A stretch of DNA of 8,246 nucleotides. Origin: Candidatus Fischerbacteria bacterium RBG_13_37_8. GTDB taxonomy: Bacteria > Acidobacteriota > HRBIN11 > MFGW01. The stretch's first letter is position 1. Each line of letters begins with the position of its first letter. The stretch covers positions 1 through 8,246 of the forward strand of contig MFGW01000232.1 in NCBI GenBank assembly GCA_001780385.1, written 5' to 3'. Shown one piece after another: positions 1 to 6,249 of this stretch. The notes under the pieces were generated by a model, which was not told the origin of the DNA, searched no databases, and worked only from the letters and a program-made list of their open reading frames with translations. The position numbers and the translations under genes are program-made.

Positions 1-1590
1 TTTCGTGTTCTTTGTCATGATTTCCGACGGAATCCGGAAAGGAATTTTTTTATCGCTGCAGCGAAAGGACCTCAGAGAGCGCCAAAAAGAGACAAAGTAA
101 GAGAGATAGTAATCGAATTACGCAAAGGGAATCTTTCGATATATGACATTCATAGGAGTTTGCGAAAAGAAAGAATACTACTCAGCACAGTTTCAATTGC
201 AAAAATTCTCAAAGAAGAGGGATTTGCCAGGCTTCCACGAAGAGCAGATGATGAACGCCCGGAGCAAATAAAGACAGAAAAAGATCATGTTGCAGATGCG
301 CGTATGATGAATTTGGAGGCTCGTAGTTTTCATACTCGATTTGGGGGTTTGTTTTTATTTTTGCCTTATCTGAGAGCAATTCAATTAGATAGCATTATTG
401 AAAAAGCAGGTTTTCCTGGATCGAAAATGATTCCAGCGCCTCATGCGGTACGTTCTTTATTAGCGCTTAAGCTTTTTGGTAATTCTCGCTATTCGCAAAT
501 TATGAGTTATGTATTCGATGAAGGACTCGCGTTATTTGTAGGGCTTAATGCTATTCCTAAAAGATCCTTTCTTGCTGAATATAGCAGTCGCATTGATCCA
601 CGGTCTTATCCGCTGCTTATGAATCGCTGGTTTGATAAAGCAGGAGAGATAGGACTAAAAAGGGGGATTTCATTTAATCTCGATTTTCATACTATTCCAT
701 TCTATGGTGAAGATGAACTCGTTGAAAAACATTATATGACTCGGCTGAGCCATCGGCATAAAGGAATGCTGGCATTTTTGGCGCATGATGTTGATAAGCA
801 TGTCTTATGCTATGCAAATGCTTCTGTGAGTAAAGAATCACAGAATGATGAGATTTTACGATTTGTTGATTTTTGGAAGAAGAGAACTGGTAAGCTTCCG
901 GAAGAACTCATCTTTGATTCAAAGCTCACTACTTACGAAAATCTTAATCGCTTGAATCATAAAGGGATACGATTTATTACGCTGCGCAGAAGGACGGATA
1001 ATATCATTGATGAATTATATCGATTGCCTTCGTCTGCATGGCGGCGCATCAGCTTATCTAATATTGCACGAGCGTATCGCAGCCCCAGAATCCTTGATCA
1101 GAAAATTAAGCTTGATCATTATGATGGTCTCATCAGGCAGATTGCAATACGTGACTTTGGACATGAAGAAGCAACCTTGTTGCTGACTAATCAATTAACC
1201 AGATCGGCCTCCAGTTTAATTGATCGCTATGCCAAGCGCATGATTATCGAAAATGCAATTTCTGATGGTATTGACTTTTTTCATATTGATGCGCTCTCTT
1301 CTTCTGTAGCTATTAAAGTTGATTGCGACTTGCAATTAACCCTTATGGCAAGCAGTCTTTATCGCCTTTTAGGTGCACAGATTGGTGGACACTATGAAAC
1401 TGCAAAATCCAGGCACATTTTTAGAGATTTTATTGATGCTATTGCCATTATTACCATCTCAGAAAATGAGATCATCGTTCGGTTTCAGAAACGTGCTCAC
1501 AATCCTTTGCTTAAAGCTGCCGGCTTTGCCGATAACCCAGTCCGTATCCCTTGGCTTGGTAATAAATTGCTAATTTTTCATCTGGGATGA
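1..1590 (+). CDS. IS4-like DDE transposase with N-terminal HTH, 5' end cut by window
   Basis: The reading frame is open from base 1 to the TGA at 1588-1590 (529 residues), so the gene begins outside the window; a TTG at 160 is inside the coding frame and is not a convincing start. Residues about 30-78 look like a helix-turn-helix of the type seen ahead of transposase domains (LSIYDIHRSL, then STVSIAKILKEEGF). A DDE catalytic core follows: Asp in NLDFHTIPFYG (codon 682-684), Asp in LIFDSKLTTYENL (codon 916-918), and Glu in YAKRMIIENAI (codon 1249-1251). The last fits the Y-x2-R-x3-E part of the IS4-type signature, but the Lys expected six residues further on is Ile. The C-terminus looks natural and there is no frameshift in the visible part. 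No terminal inverted repeat can be assigned because the left end is missing. Transposase identity is fairly sure; the exact IS family is an inference. Confidence 0.82.
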   Translation, partial: FRVLCHDFRRNPERNFFIAAAKGPQRAPKRDKVREIVIELRKGNLSIYDIHRSLRKERILLSTVSIAKILKEEGFARLPRRADDERPEQIKTEKDHVADARMMNLEARSFHTRFGGLFLFLPYLRAIQLDSIIEKAGFPGSKMIPAPHAVRSLLALKLFGNSRYSQIMSYVFDEGLALFVGLNAIPKRSFLAEYSSRIDPRSYPLLMNRWFDKAGEIGLKRGISFNLDFHTIPFYGEDELVEKHYMTRLSHRHKGMLAFLAHDVDKHVLCYANASVSKESQNDEILRFVDFWKKRTGKLPEELIFDSKLTTYENLNRLNHKGIRFITLRRRTDNIIDELYRLPSSAWRRISLSNIARAYRSPRILDQKIKLDHYDGLIRQIAIRDFGHEEATLLLTNQLTRSASSLIDRYAKRMIIENAISDGIDFFHIDALSSSVAIKVDCDLQLTLMASSLYRLLGAQIGGHYETAKSRHIFRDFIDAIAIITISENEIIVRFQKRAHNPLLKAAGFADNPVRIPWLGNKLLIFHLG

Positions 1591-1691
1591 CCTACGTGGT
1601 GTTAACTCTTTTAACTAACATGGAAATCCAGGCTAGACGAGGTTTTTGATGCAAGCATGAAGTATATGTCCCTTTAAAATTTATTCCTTTA

Positions 1692-1711
1692 TAGACAGCA
1701 ATGCTTGTCTA
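1692..1711. repeat. Short hairpin in the gap after the transposase
   Basis: TAGACA (1692-1697) and TGTCTA (1706-1711) are exact inverted copies, and the stem gains two more G-C pairs with one bulged base. It lies in the 169-bp gap between the transposase and the next gene. It lacks a clear T-run, so it is a weak terminator candidate; it could be an operator or part of an IS end. I see no other feature in this gap. Confidence 0.35.
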
Positions 1712-1759
1712 AAAATCTGAATAGCAATATTGAAATTAATATGATAGAATTCAAACGAA

Positions 1760-2512
1760 ATGAGCATGAAAGATTACCCCAGGCAAATAATTATTTCAGT
1801 ATTAAGCGGTCTTATAGTTTATATTTTATTATGGAGATTGTCATTGGATGTTTATAAAATAATATTATGTGTCATTTTTGCTTTAATTTATACCCATATT
1901 GTCAAGCTATATTTTCTTATTCCAGAGCGAAAGCAGCATAAATCCGACATAAAAAAATTGAGTCAGGAACATGAATCAGAGAAAAATAATTTACAAAATG
2001 AAATAGCACAAATGAATGAACAGAAAACAGCGGAAACAGATGAAGAGAAGAAAATTCAAGTAAAGATTGAAAAATTCAAAAATACTACTGCAAAATTGGG
2101 GCCGTTATTTAAAACCGATACCGAAATTAATTTTCACAACGCATTTTCCGAGATATTGAGTTTGAGCGCAATGGATAAGGTAAATAAGGATCATGCAAAT
2201 TTGTTTCTTTTTAATATTAAATTATTAAATGAAAGGCATGATTTCTTACAGAATATAATAAGAAACGAAAAATGTACCTTAGAAAGAATGGTGGCTTTTT
2301 TAGACTTATTCATTAATCAAGTAGAGCTAACATGTAAGGAAATTAATAAATACTATCAGCCCCAAAAGTGGCAGAAAAAAGATCACCCAATGACAAATAA
2401 GCTTGCATCAAAATATAAAGATTTTATTACCGAAATAAATAATTTTTATTCTAATGAATTTCCGGGCAAAGATGCTTATGAATCATTAGAATTTTTATTG
2501 GAAATGCTATAA
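1760..2512 (+). CDS. Two-TM coiled-coil protein, unknown function
   Basis: This 250-residue protein is not recognised. It opens with two hydrophobic segments (about residues 10-27 and 33-53) joined by a very short loop, then a basic PERKQHK. By the positive-inside rule this makes a membrane hairpin with both ends in the cytoplasm. Residues about 57-110 are rich in Lys, Glu and Gln with heptad-like hydrophobics and should form a coiled coil. The rest (about 115-250) is a mainly helical region with no catalytic motif I can name. ATG codons at 1760 and 1766 are both in frame, and neither has a good Shine-Dalgarno site, so the start is uncertain by two codons. The gene is much more A+T-rich than the transposase or the efflux operon. 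It lies 181 bp upstream of the HNH gene on the same strand and shares its two-TM-hairpin plan, so the pair may be functionally linked, but that is inference. Confidence 0.72.
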   Translation: MSMKDYPRQIIISVLSGLIVYILLWRLSLDVYKIILCVIFALIYTHIVKLYFLIPERKQHKSDIKKLSQEHESEKNNLQNEIAQMNEQKTAETDEEKKIQVKIEKFKNTTAKLGPLFKTDTEINFHNAFSEILSLSAMDKVNKDHANLFLFNIKLLNERHDFLQNIIRNEKCTLERMVAFLDLFINQVELTCKEINKYYQPQKWQKKDHPMTNKLASKYKDFITEINNFYSNEFPGKDAYESLEFLLEML

Positions 2513-2561
2513 ACCTTCCCTTTACGCTTCGATACAAGCATAATTCAACCCTTTCAAAAAG

Positions 2562-2579
2562 ATTTATTCCTGAATAAAT
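2562..2579. repeat. 18-bp A+T-rich palindrome
   Basis: ATTTATTC (2562-2569) and GAATAAAT (2572-2579) are exact inverted copies separated by CT. The site lies between the two-TM protein gene and the HNH gene, about 115 bp before the HNH start. No T-run follows, so an operator or a transcript-end hairpin are both possible and neither is shown. Confidence 0.4.
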
Positions 2580-2693
2580 ATATTATTGCTCCCCGTCAAC
2601 CGCAATGTCGAAACAGAACATAAGAGAAATATCCTGGAATGTTTAAATAATGGGAATAATGTGTTAACATAAAATATACGTAGAGTTAAAACC

Positions 2694-3056
2694 ATGAATC
2701 GTGCAGAAAGACTAATGTTAATAGGTGCATTAGCAATGATAGCGGGGGGATATTACAAAATAAATGAATTAGCTGCTATCGGAGTTATTCTCTTTCTTCT
2801 TAGCATAATATGGCATCTTTTGAGCCGTCCAAAAAAACATTTAGTTGCTACTACCAAGCGCAAGCGCAGAAGAATTCCTAAACATGTTCAACATGAAGTA
2901 TGGCAACGTGACCAAGCGTGTTGTGTAGAATGTGGCAGTAAGGAAAATCTTGAATTTGACCATATAATTCCTCTTTCAAAAGGGGGAAGTGATACTGTCA
3001 GAAATCTCCAGCTCTTATGTGAGAAATGCAACAGGAAAAAGCATGCAAAGATTTAA
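2694..3056 (+). CDS. Membrane-anchored HNH endonuclease
   Basis: This 120-residue protein has a compact C-terminal HNH nuclease domain: the zinc-type pair C77-x2-C80, the catalytic DH (D89-H90) in EFDHIIPLSKGG, N104 in VRNLQLLC, and the second pair C109-x2-C112 followed by NRKK. All core residues of the McrA-like HNH family are present, so activity is plausible; such domains cut DNA with a bound metal ion. Residues 8-19 and 27-43 are hydrophobic and separated by YYKINEL. They are followed by a highly basic stretch (KRKRRR, 55-60), which argues for a membrane hairpin with the nuclease on the cytoplasmic side. HNH domains of this size are usually soluble or phage-borne, so the anchor is the odd part. 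The ATG start has only a weak upstream TAGAG. The gene converges on the minus-strand gene ending 22 bp away. The biological role (defence, mobile-element maintenance or DNA processing at the membrane) is not shown. Confidence 0.85.
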   Translation: MNRAERLMLIGALAMIAGGYYKINELAAIGVILFLLSIIWHLLSRPKKHLVATTKRKRRRIPKHVQHEVWQRDQACCVECGSKENLEFDHIIPLSKGGSDTVRNLQLLCEKCNRKKHAKI

Positions 3057-3078
3057 GCATTTAATAAGCCATATCATT

Positions 3079-3312
3079 TTATTTCTTTTTCCGTCGCCAG
3101 TGCCAAGACCACCAAGTAGAATGGATTTTTCCTTTTTTCTCTGCTTCTCTTATGACATGTTTTACGTAATGCTCATCTAGTCCTAATTCGTCTGCAATTA
3201 CTTCGCTATTACAACCGTCTACAACAAGCATTTCTAATATCATTGCATCTATTGTTTTTTTTGTTTCGAGTTTTTGTCTTGATTGATGTGTTACTGGGTA
3301 TTTTTTGCCCAC
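3079..3312 (-). CDS. Small helix-turn-helix protein with Trp/Lys-rich tail
   Basis: This 77-residue protein starts at a GTG (3312-3310), supported by AGAGG (3323-3319 on the minus strand) six bases upstream, which makes a real gene likely. Residues about 18-62 look like a helix-turn-helix: helix TKKTIDAMILEMLVV, then NSEVIADELGLDEHYVKHVI, where EVIADELGLDEHYVKHVI fits the turn and recognition helix. The tail after residue 63 is HSTWWSWHWRRKKK, three Trp plus a basic end, which may bind DNA or be unstructured. I cannot assign a family; a small transcription regulator, possibly of an accessory element, is the best inference. It is convergent with the HNH gene, and its upstream region holds a 12-bp palindrome that could be its operator. 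Confidence 0.65.
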   Translation of the reverse strand: MGKKYPVTHQSRQKLETKKTIDAMILEMLVVDGCNSEVIADELGLDEHYVKHVIREAEKKGKIHSTWWSWHWRRKKK

Positions 3313-3346
3313 AATTTGCCTCTTTTAATATTTTGTCATACAATCT

Positions 3347-3358
3347 TTGAAATTTCAA
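3347..3358. promoter_or_regulatory. Perfect 12-bp palindrome upstream of small HTH gene
   Basis: TTGAAATTTCAA is its own reverse complement. It sits 35 bp upstream of the GTG start of the minus-strand HTH gene. Read on the minus strand, TTGAAA also resembles a -35 hexamer, though the matching -10 (CAAAAT, 17 bp on) would leave almost no leader before the ribosome binding site. An autoregulatory operator is possible. Confidence 0.3.
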
Positions 3359-3450
3359 GTACTCAAAAAATTATGGAGACCTTCAGGGAGCCACATAAAA
3401 AATATTTTCTTAAATTGCCCCAAAATCCCCTGACATTAATTTGTTAAAAT

Positions 3451-3486
3451 TTTGCCATTCATCCTCCATTTATTGGCAATGGCAAA
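3451..3486. repeat. 9-bp inverted repeat with 18-bp spacer
   Basis: TTTGCCATT (3451-3459) and AATGGCAAA (3478-3486) are exact inverted copies. A third partial copy, TTGGCAA (3473-3479), lies directly before the right arm. This could be a paired protein-binding site or a decayed hairpin; function is unknown. Confidence 0.4.
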
Positions 3487-3661
3487 TTCGCTTATTTTTC
3501 TCTCTTGATTGCGATAAGCTATGCACCTTCTATTAATCTCATTTTTCACCAGTATTTGATTCTAATACATGTGAAAGCAATTGTCAATCATACCATTCTG
3601 CTGGCAATTAAAATCTTCATTGTTCCTTATTTTCTCAGTAAACATGTAAATACCTGTCCCA

Positions 3662-3794
3662 ATCGACTCCACGGATACGTCAAAGTCGGCGCCAGATGTA
3701 GAGCAGGGCTCATTTTTCACAGAATTTCTCTTTTTGATAACGCTAATATAATGTTACACTTGCGCCGACTTTGACGATGCCATGCCATCGACTC
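3662..3794. mobile_element. MITE-like element with 8-bp direct repeats
   Basis: GTCAAAGTCGGCGC (3679-3692) and its exact reverse complement (3762-3775) form 14-bp inverted repeats. The match continues inward, with one mismatch and one gap, to about 3700 and 3755 (TGTA on both arms). Outside them, ATCGACTC occurs at 3662-3669 and again at 3787-3794, which looks like a target-site duplication around a roughly 117-bp insert (3670-3786). The insert encodes nothing convincing and has an A+T-rich centre, as expected of a miniature inverted-repeat element moved by a transposase encoded elsewhere. One weakness is that the 9 and 11 bases between the exact arms and the direct repeats match only partly, so the element ends are not certain. 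A large-loop structured RNA or regulatory site is the alternative. Confidence 0.5.
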
Positions 3795-3837
3795 ACCCTT
3801 TTTTTATTCATAATAGTCTTTAAATAGAAAACATATT

Positions 3838-3843
3838 AGGAGG
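3838..3843 (+). promoter_or_regulatory. Strong Shine-Dalgarno site AGGAGG for the secreted protein
   Basis: A full AGGAGG lies seven T bases upstream of the ATG at 3851. It fixes the start, shows bacterial-type translation initiation, and suggests strong expression. It is the best ribosome binding site in the window. Confidence 0.85.
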
Positions 3844-3850
3844 TTTTTTT

Positions 3851-5362
3851 ATGAAACAGTTAGTGTGGTTAGCTACAATTCTAATGTTGCTTATTTTAGC
3901 TGTGTCGTTTAATGGTTTGCAGGCAAAGGATACAAAGACTTGTTTTCTTGATGATGATGATGGTGATAATGATGGTTATGCAAGAGATGGAGCGCCGAAA
4001 CAAGAGAATGTGCCGGTTAAATCAAGTGAAAAACTAAATTGTCCTTCCGGTTATGTAAGATTTGAAAATGATTGTGATGATACCAAAAGTGACATACACC
4101 CCAGAAGAGATGAAATAGCTGATGATGGGAAGGATAACAATTGTAATGGAAAAACAGATGAGCCGGATTTTGTTTATTTTGCCGATAACAAAAATAATTG
4201 GGTAACGCAGAATTCATTCAAGATAAAAATGAAACTCAAGGACGCAAGAGTGTATTCTTTCAGAAGTTCTTTAGAAGCGAAGGTATTTTATGCAAGCTTG
4301 AGCAGAACACAAACTGTGCCGGAGAAAAGGGTACCAGTACAAATGCAGCATGAAGGCTCAAATCATTACGGGATTATTGAGATAACTGAATTAGTGCCTA
4401 ATAATGTGTATAGAGCCAGGGTTGAATTTTACGGACAGGGATCAAATCAGCGAATAGGAGATGGCACTGATTGGTACTATACTTCAACGAGTGGTCCATC
4501 AGCCGAAGATCAAATGAGAACGAATGTTGTATTGCGGGCTTTCTATGAATTAAATGAATCGAATTTAGGTAAAGTTGGTTATAAAGGAACATCTAAATCA
4601 GACGGTACGAAGTATGGAGCGAACAGCAAGGAATTATGGTGTTCAGAATTTTATTCGTGGGTGAATGAACCGTATGTAAAATGGATGAAGAATGAAAATT
4701 CTACTTCAGCGCTCATTAGTTTCTTCAAGAACCAGGGATCTTATTTTTCGACAGGTGAAATACAATCTGTTGGCACTCGAGGTGATTATGCAGGAATGAG
4801 CATGGACGATGACAGTGCAAAGGAACACAGCGGGATGTTTTTAGCGTATGACAGTTCAAGCAAAAATAATCTTCCAGATGAATGTAAAGTGGATGATGTG
4901 CCTAAGGAAACGCCTGTGATATGGTTAATTGAAGGTAATGTAGGCAATCAGGTAGGAATCAGGTGCAGGAACGTGAATGAGGTTGGAGGACTTGGGCATG
5001 TCAGGGGTAATCTCAGTACTGATATAAGCCGTAAAGAAGCAGGTGAGAGTAATGAAGCATCATGCAAACAATGGTGCGATGCGCACGCAGAATGTGCAAG
5101 ATGTGCGCCTACATCCGGTTGCGGGACAGGATATGATAAGATAGAAACATTTAGAGGCCGCGGAAATAACTGGTATGCATGCAAGGTAAGGCCAAGCCGA
5201 GCCGAGGAATCACGCAGCAACAAAGAGGAGTGTGAGCGATGGTGTGCACAGCATTCCTCATGTGCAAAGTGTTCGGAAGATGTGGGATGCGGTCGGGGAT
5301 ACAAAAAGATAGAGAGTTTTACCGGGCGTGGCAATAATTATTATGCGTGCAAAAAACGATGA
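3851..5362 (+). CDS. Secreted MopE-motif, CHAP-like hydrolase with Cys-rich repeats
   Basis: This 503-residue protein has four visible parts. Residues 1-26 are a signal peptide (MKQ, hydrophobic core, likely cleavage near LQA-KD). Residues 31-104 match the MopE-type putative metal-binding motif: Asp-rich DDDDGDNDGY, CPSGY, DCDDTKSDIHP, and DGKDNNCNGKTDE, which probably bind calcium or another metal. Residues about 105-215 are a beta-rich region of unknown type. Residues about 220-385 resemble CHAP/NlpC-type cysteine hydrolases: Cys264 in ELWCSEFYSWV, His326 in KEHSGMFLAYD, and Glu361/Asn363 in WLIEGNVGNQVG, in the usual order. These enzymes cut amide bonds in peptidoglycan, but the fold call is by eye and the substrate is unknown. 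Residues 405-500 are two Cys-rich modules. The protein should act outside the cytoplasmic membrane. The start is fixed by AGGAGG. It stands alone, with no cotranscribed neighbour. Confidence 0.85.
   Translation: MKQLVWLATILMLLILAVSFNGLQAKDTKTCFLDDDDGDNDGYARDGAPKQENVPVKSSEKLNCPSGYVRFENDCDDTKSDIHPRRDEIADDGKDNNCNGKTDEPDFVYFADNKNNWVTQNSFKIKMKLKDARVYSFRSSLEAKVFYASLSRTQTVPEKRVPVQMQHEGSNHYGIIEITELVPNNVYRARVEFYGQGSNQRIGDGTDWYYTSTSGPSAEDQMRTNVVLRAFYELNESNLGKVGYKGTSKSDGTKYGANSKELWCSEFYSWVNEPYVKWMKNENSTSALISFFKNQGSYFSTGEIQSVGTRGDYAGMSMDDDSAKEHSGMFLAYDSSSKNNLPDECKVDDVPKETPVIWLIEGNVGNQVGIRCRNVNEVGGLGHVRGNLSTDISRKEAGESNEASCKQWCDAHAECARCAPTSGCGTGYDKIETFRGRGNNWYACKVRPSRAEESRSNKEECERWCAQHSSCAKCSEDVGCGRGYKKIESFTGRGNNYYACKKR
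5063..5350 (+). repeat. Tandem six-cysteine module, two copies
   Basis: The C-terminus of the secreted protein holds two modules, 5063-5182 and 5231-5350, 56 residues apart. Both have exactly C-x3-C-x5-C-x2-C-x5-C-x19-C, with shared WC, GCG-x-GY-x-KIE, GRGNN and YAC. Three disulfides per module are likely. The modules are diverged in sequence, so the duplication is not recent. They look like a small binding or anchoring domain that I cannot name. Confidence 0.75.
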
Positions 5363-5634
5363 TGGAAGATGGATGCAAAATTGAATAAATAAGATTGATC
5401 AGTAGTCAGTAGACAGAGTATTTTCCAATTGTGGATAATTTTTATACCATGTTGGGGATTAATACGCATTCCTCCGGAATGTTCATTATGGCAATGAATT
5501 ATGAATTGCGCTGAAAGAGCGGACGCATGGATTCCCCTCTAAAGTCATGTTTTCCTACTTGAACTATGAGATTATTTAGGTGTATAATAATATAATAATA
5601 TATTGATCATATGTTTAAAGCAAAAGTTTAATAT
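5363..5634. other. 272-bp intergenic region before the efflux operon
   Basis: No gene is visible here. It holds a short 7-bp tandem repeat (CAGTAGT then CAGTAGA, 5400-5413), a small hairpin CATTCC-TCC-GGAATG (5467-5481) with no T-run, and the promoter of the tetR gene. No convincing terminator for the upstream gene is seen. Confidence 0.5.
5559..5588 (+). promoter_or_regulatory. Sigma70-like promoter of the efflux operon
   Basis: TTGAAC (5559-5564) and a perfect TATAAT (5583-5588) are 18 bp apart, placing the transcript start near 5595, about 40 bp before the tetR ATG. A second TATAAT follows at 5591-5596 in a run of TAATA repeats. The A+T-rich stretch 5597-5634, with a TGATCA core at 5604-5609, is where a TetR operator would be expected, but no clean long palindrome is visible. 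Confidence 0.5.
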
Positions 5635-6249
5635 ATGAAACAAGCTGAAAAATATACAACCAGAGATAAAATAATGCAGGCAGCAGAAGTGCTATTCATG
5701 AAAAAAGGTTTCAAGGCTACCACTATCCGCACTATCGCAAAAGAAGCAAAGGTGAATATAGCATTGATTAACTACCACTTTAAATCGAAAGAGGAACTCT
5801 ATAAAGAATTGATTCTGATAAAGAGTACTATGCTTTCTTCAAAATTAGATGAAATTGTGAAAGATAATTCACTTAATGGTGGGGAAAAACTTGATAAACT
5901 CATCCATACATATGCGGAATTTATCTATTCTAATCCTAATATTGCGCGTTTTCTTGTCAGTGAAATGACGATGGAAAGTGAGGTTGCGCGCTGGATAATT
6001 AAAAGATATATCAGTAAAATATTTGGCAAGATAATGTTGATTATCAAGCAGGCTTATGATGATGGTTTTATACGATCGGATATTGATATTTCCGTACTCT
6101 TACCTTCAATTATGGGCAGTATTGTTATTAATGTGGTAGCTTTCCCAATGCTGCAGATTTTGTTCAAGAAAAAACCTGATGAATTATTTAAATCAAAAAA
6201 AAGGGTTGAGGAGATTAAAGATGTCATTTTTAATGGAATTAAAAAATAA
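5635..6249 (+). CDS. TetR-family repressor of the efflux operon (CecR-like)
   Basis: This 204-residue protein has the normal TetR length and layout. Residues 9-55 are the DNA-binding domain: helix TRDKIMQAAEVLFMKKGF, then TTIRTIAKEAKVNIALINYH, ending in HFKSKEELY, which is the family hallmark. Residues about 60-204 are the helical ligand-binding and dimer domain, which is variable and does not reveal the ligand. It is first in an operon with a membrane fusion protein and an ABC ATPase, the same order as enterobacterial cecR-ybhG-ybhF. So it most likely represses its own operon until a toxic compound binds. The ATG at 5635 lacks a clear Shine-Dalgarno site, which would keep its level low. Its 3' end overlaps the next gene by 29 bp. 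Confidence 0.92.
   Translation: MKQAEKYTTRDKIMQAAEVLFMKKGFKATTIRTIAKEAKVNIALINYHFKSKEELYKELILIKSTMLSSKLDEIVKDNSLNGGEKLDKLIHTYAEFIYSNPNIARFLVSEMTMESEVARWIIKRYISKIFGKIMLIIKQAYDDGFIRSDIDISVLLPSIMGSIVINVVAFPMLQILFKKKPDELFKSKKRVEEIKDVIFNGIKK
6208..6213 (+). promoter_or_regulatory. Shine-Dalgarno GAGGAG that sets the fusion-protein start
   Basis: GAGGAG inside the end of tetR lies seven bases before the ATG at 6221. It favours this start over an upstream start at 6179 and over the ATG at 6341, which has no site. It implies translational coupling with tetR. Confidence 0.65.

Larger units (their letters stand above)
3313..3850. other. 538-bp intergenic region with repeats, no convincing gene
   Basis: This stretch is A+T-rich. 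Going left to right it holds a palindrome (3347-3358), a 9-bp inverted repeat (3451-3486), a MITE-like element (3662-3794), and a strong ribosome binding site for the gene at 3851. A plus-strand frame from TTG 3505 to 3774 is open but has no ribosome binding site, reads straight through the MITE-like element, and has an unremarkable hydrophobic composition, so I do not call it a gene. Confidence 0.6.

Noticed and set aside
160..162. TTG as the start of the transposase
   Set aside because: The same frame is open to base 1 and encodes HTH-like sequence upstream, so this is an internal Leu codon.
3747..3752. Perfect TATAAT upstream of the secreted protein
   Set aside because: It lies in the loop of the MITE-like element and has no -35 hexamer at a usable distance, so I did not call a promoter.
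3505..3774. Open plus-strand frame of 89 codons from a TTG
   Set aside because: It has no ribosome binding site, no recognisable domain, and it runs through the inverted-repeat element.
3679..3775. Integron attC site
   Set aside because: The inverted repeats lack the GTTRRRY and RYYYAAC core sites that attC needs.
4948..5334. 128-codon minus-strand frame
   Set aside because: It lies opposite the Cys-rich repeats of a well-supported gene with a strong ribosome binding site; it is a shadow.
5467..5481. Hairpin as a rho-independent terminator
   Set aside because: The stem is six base pairs and no T-run follows on either strand.
6179..6220. Upstream start for the fusion protein
   Set aside because: The ATG at 6221 has GAGGAG at ideal spacing, while the start at 6179 has no site and lies deeper in tetR.
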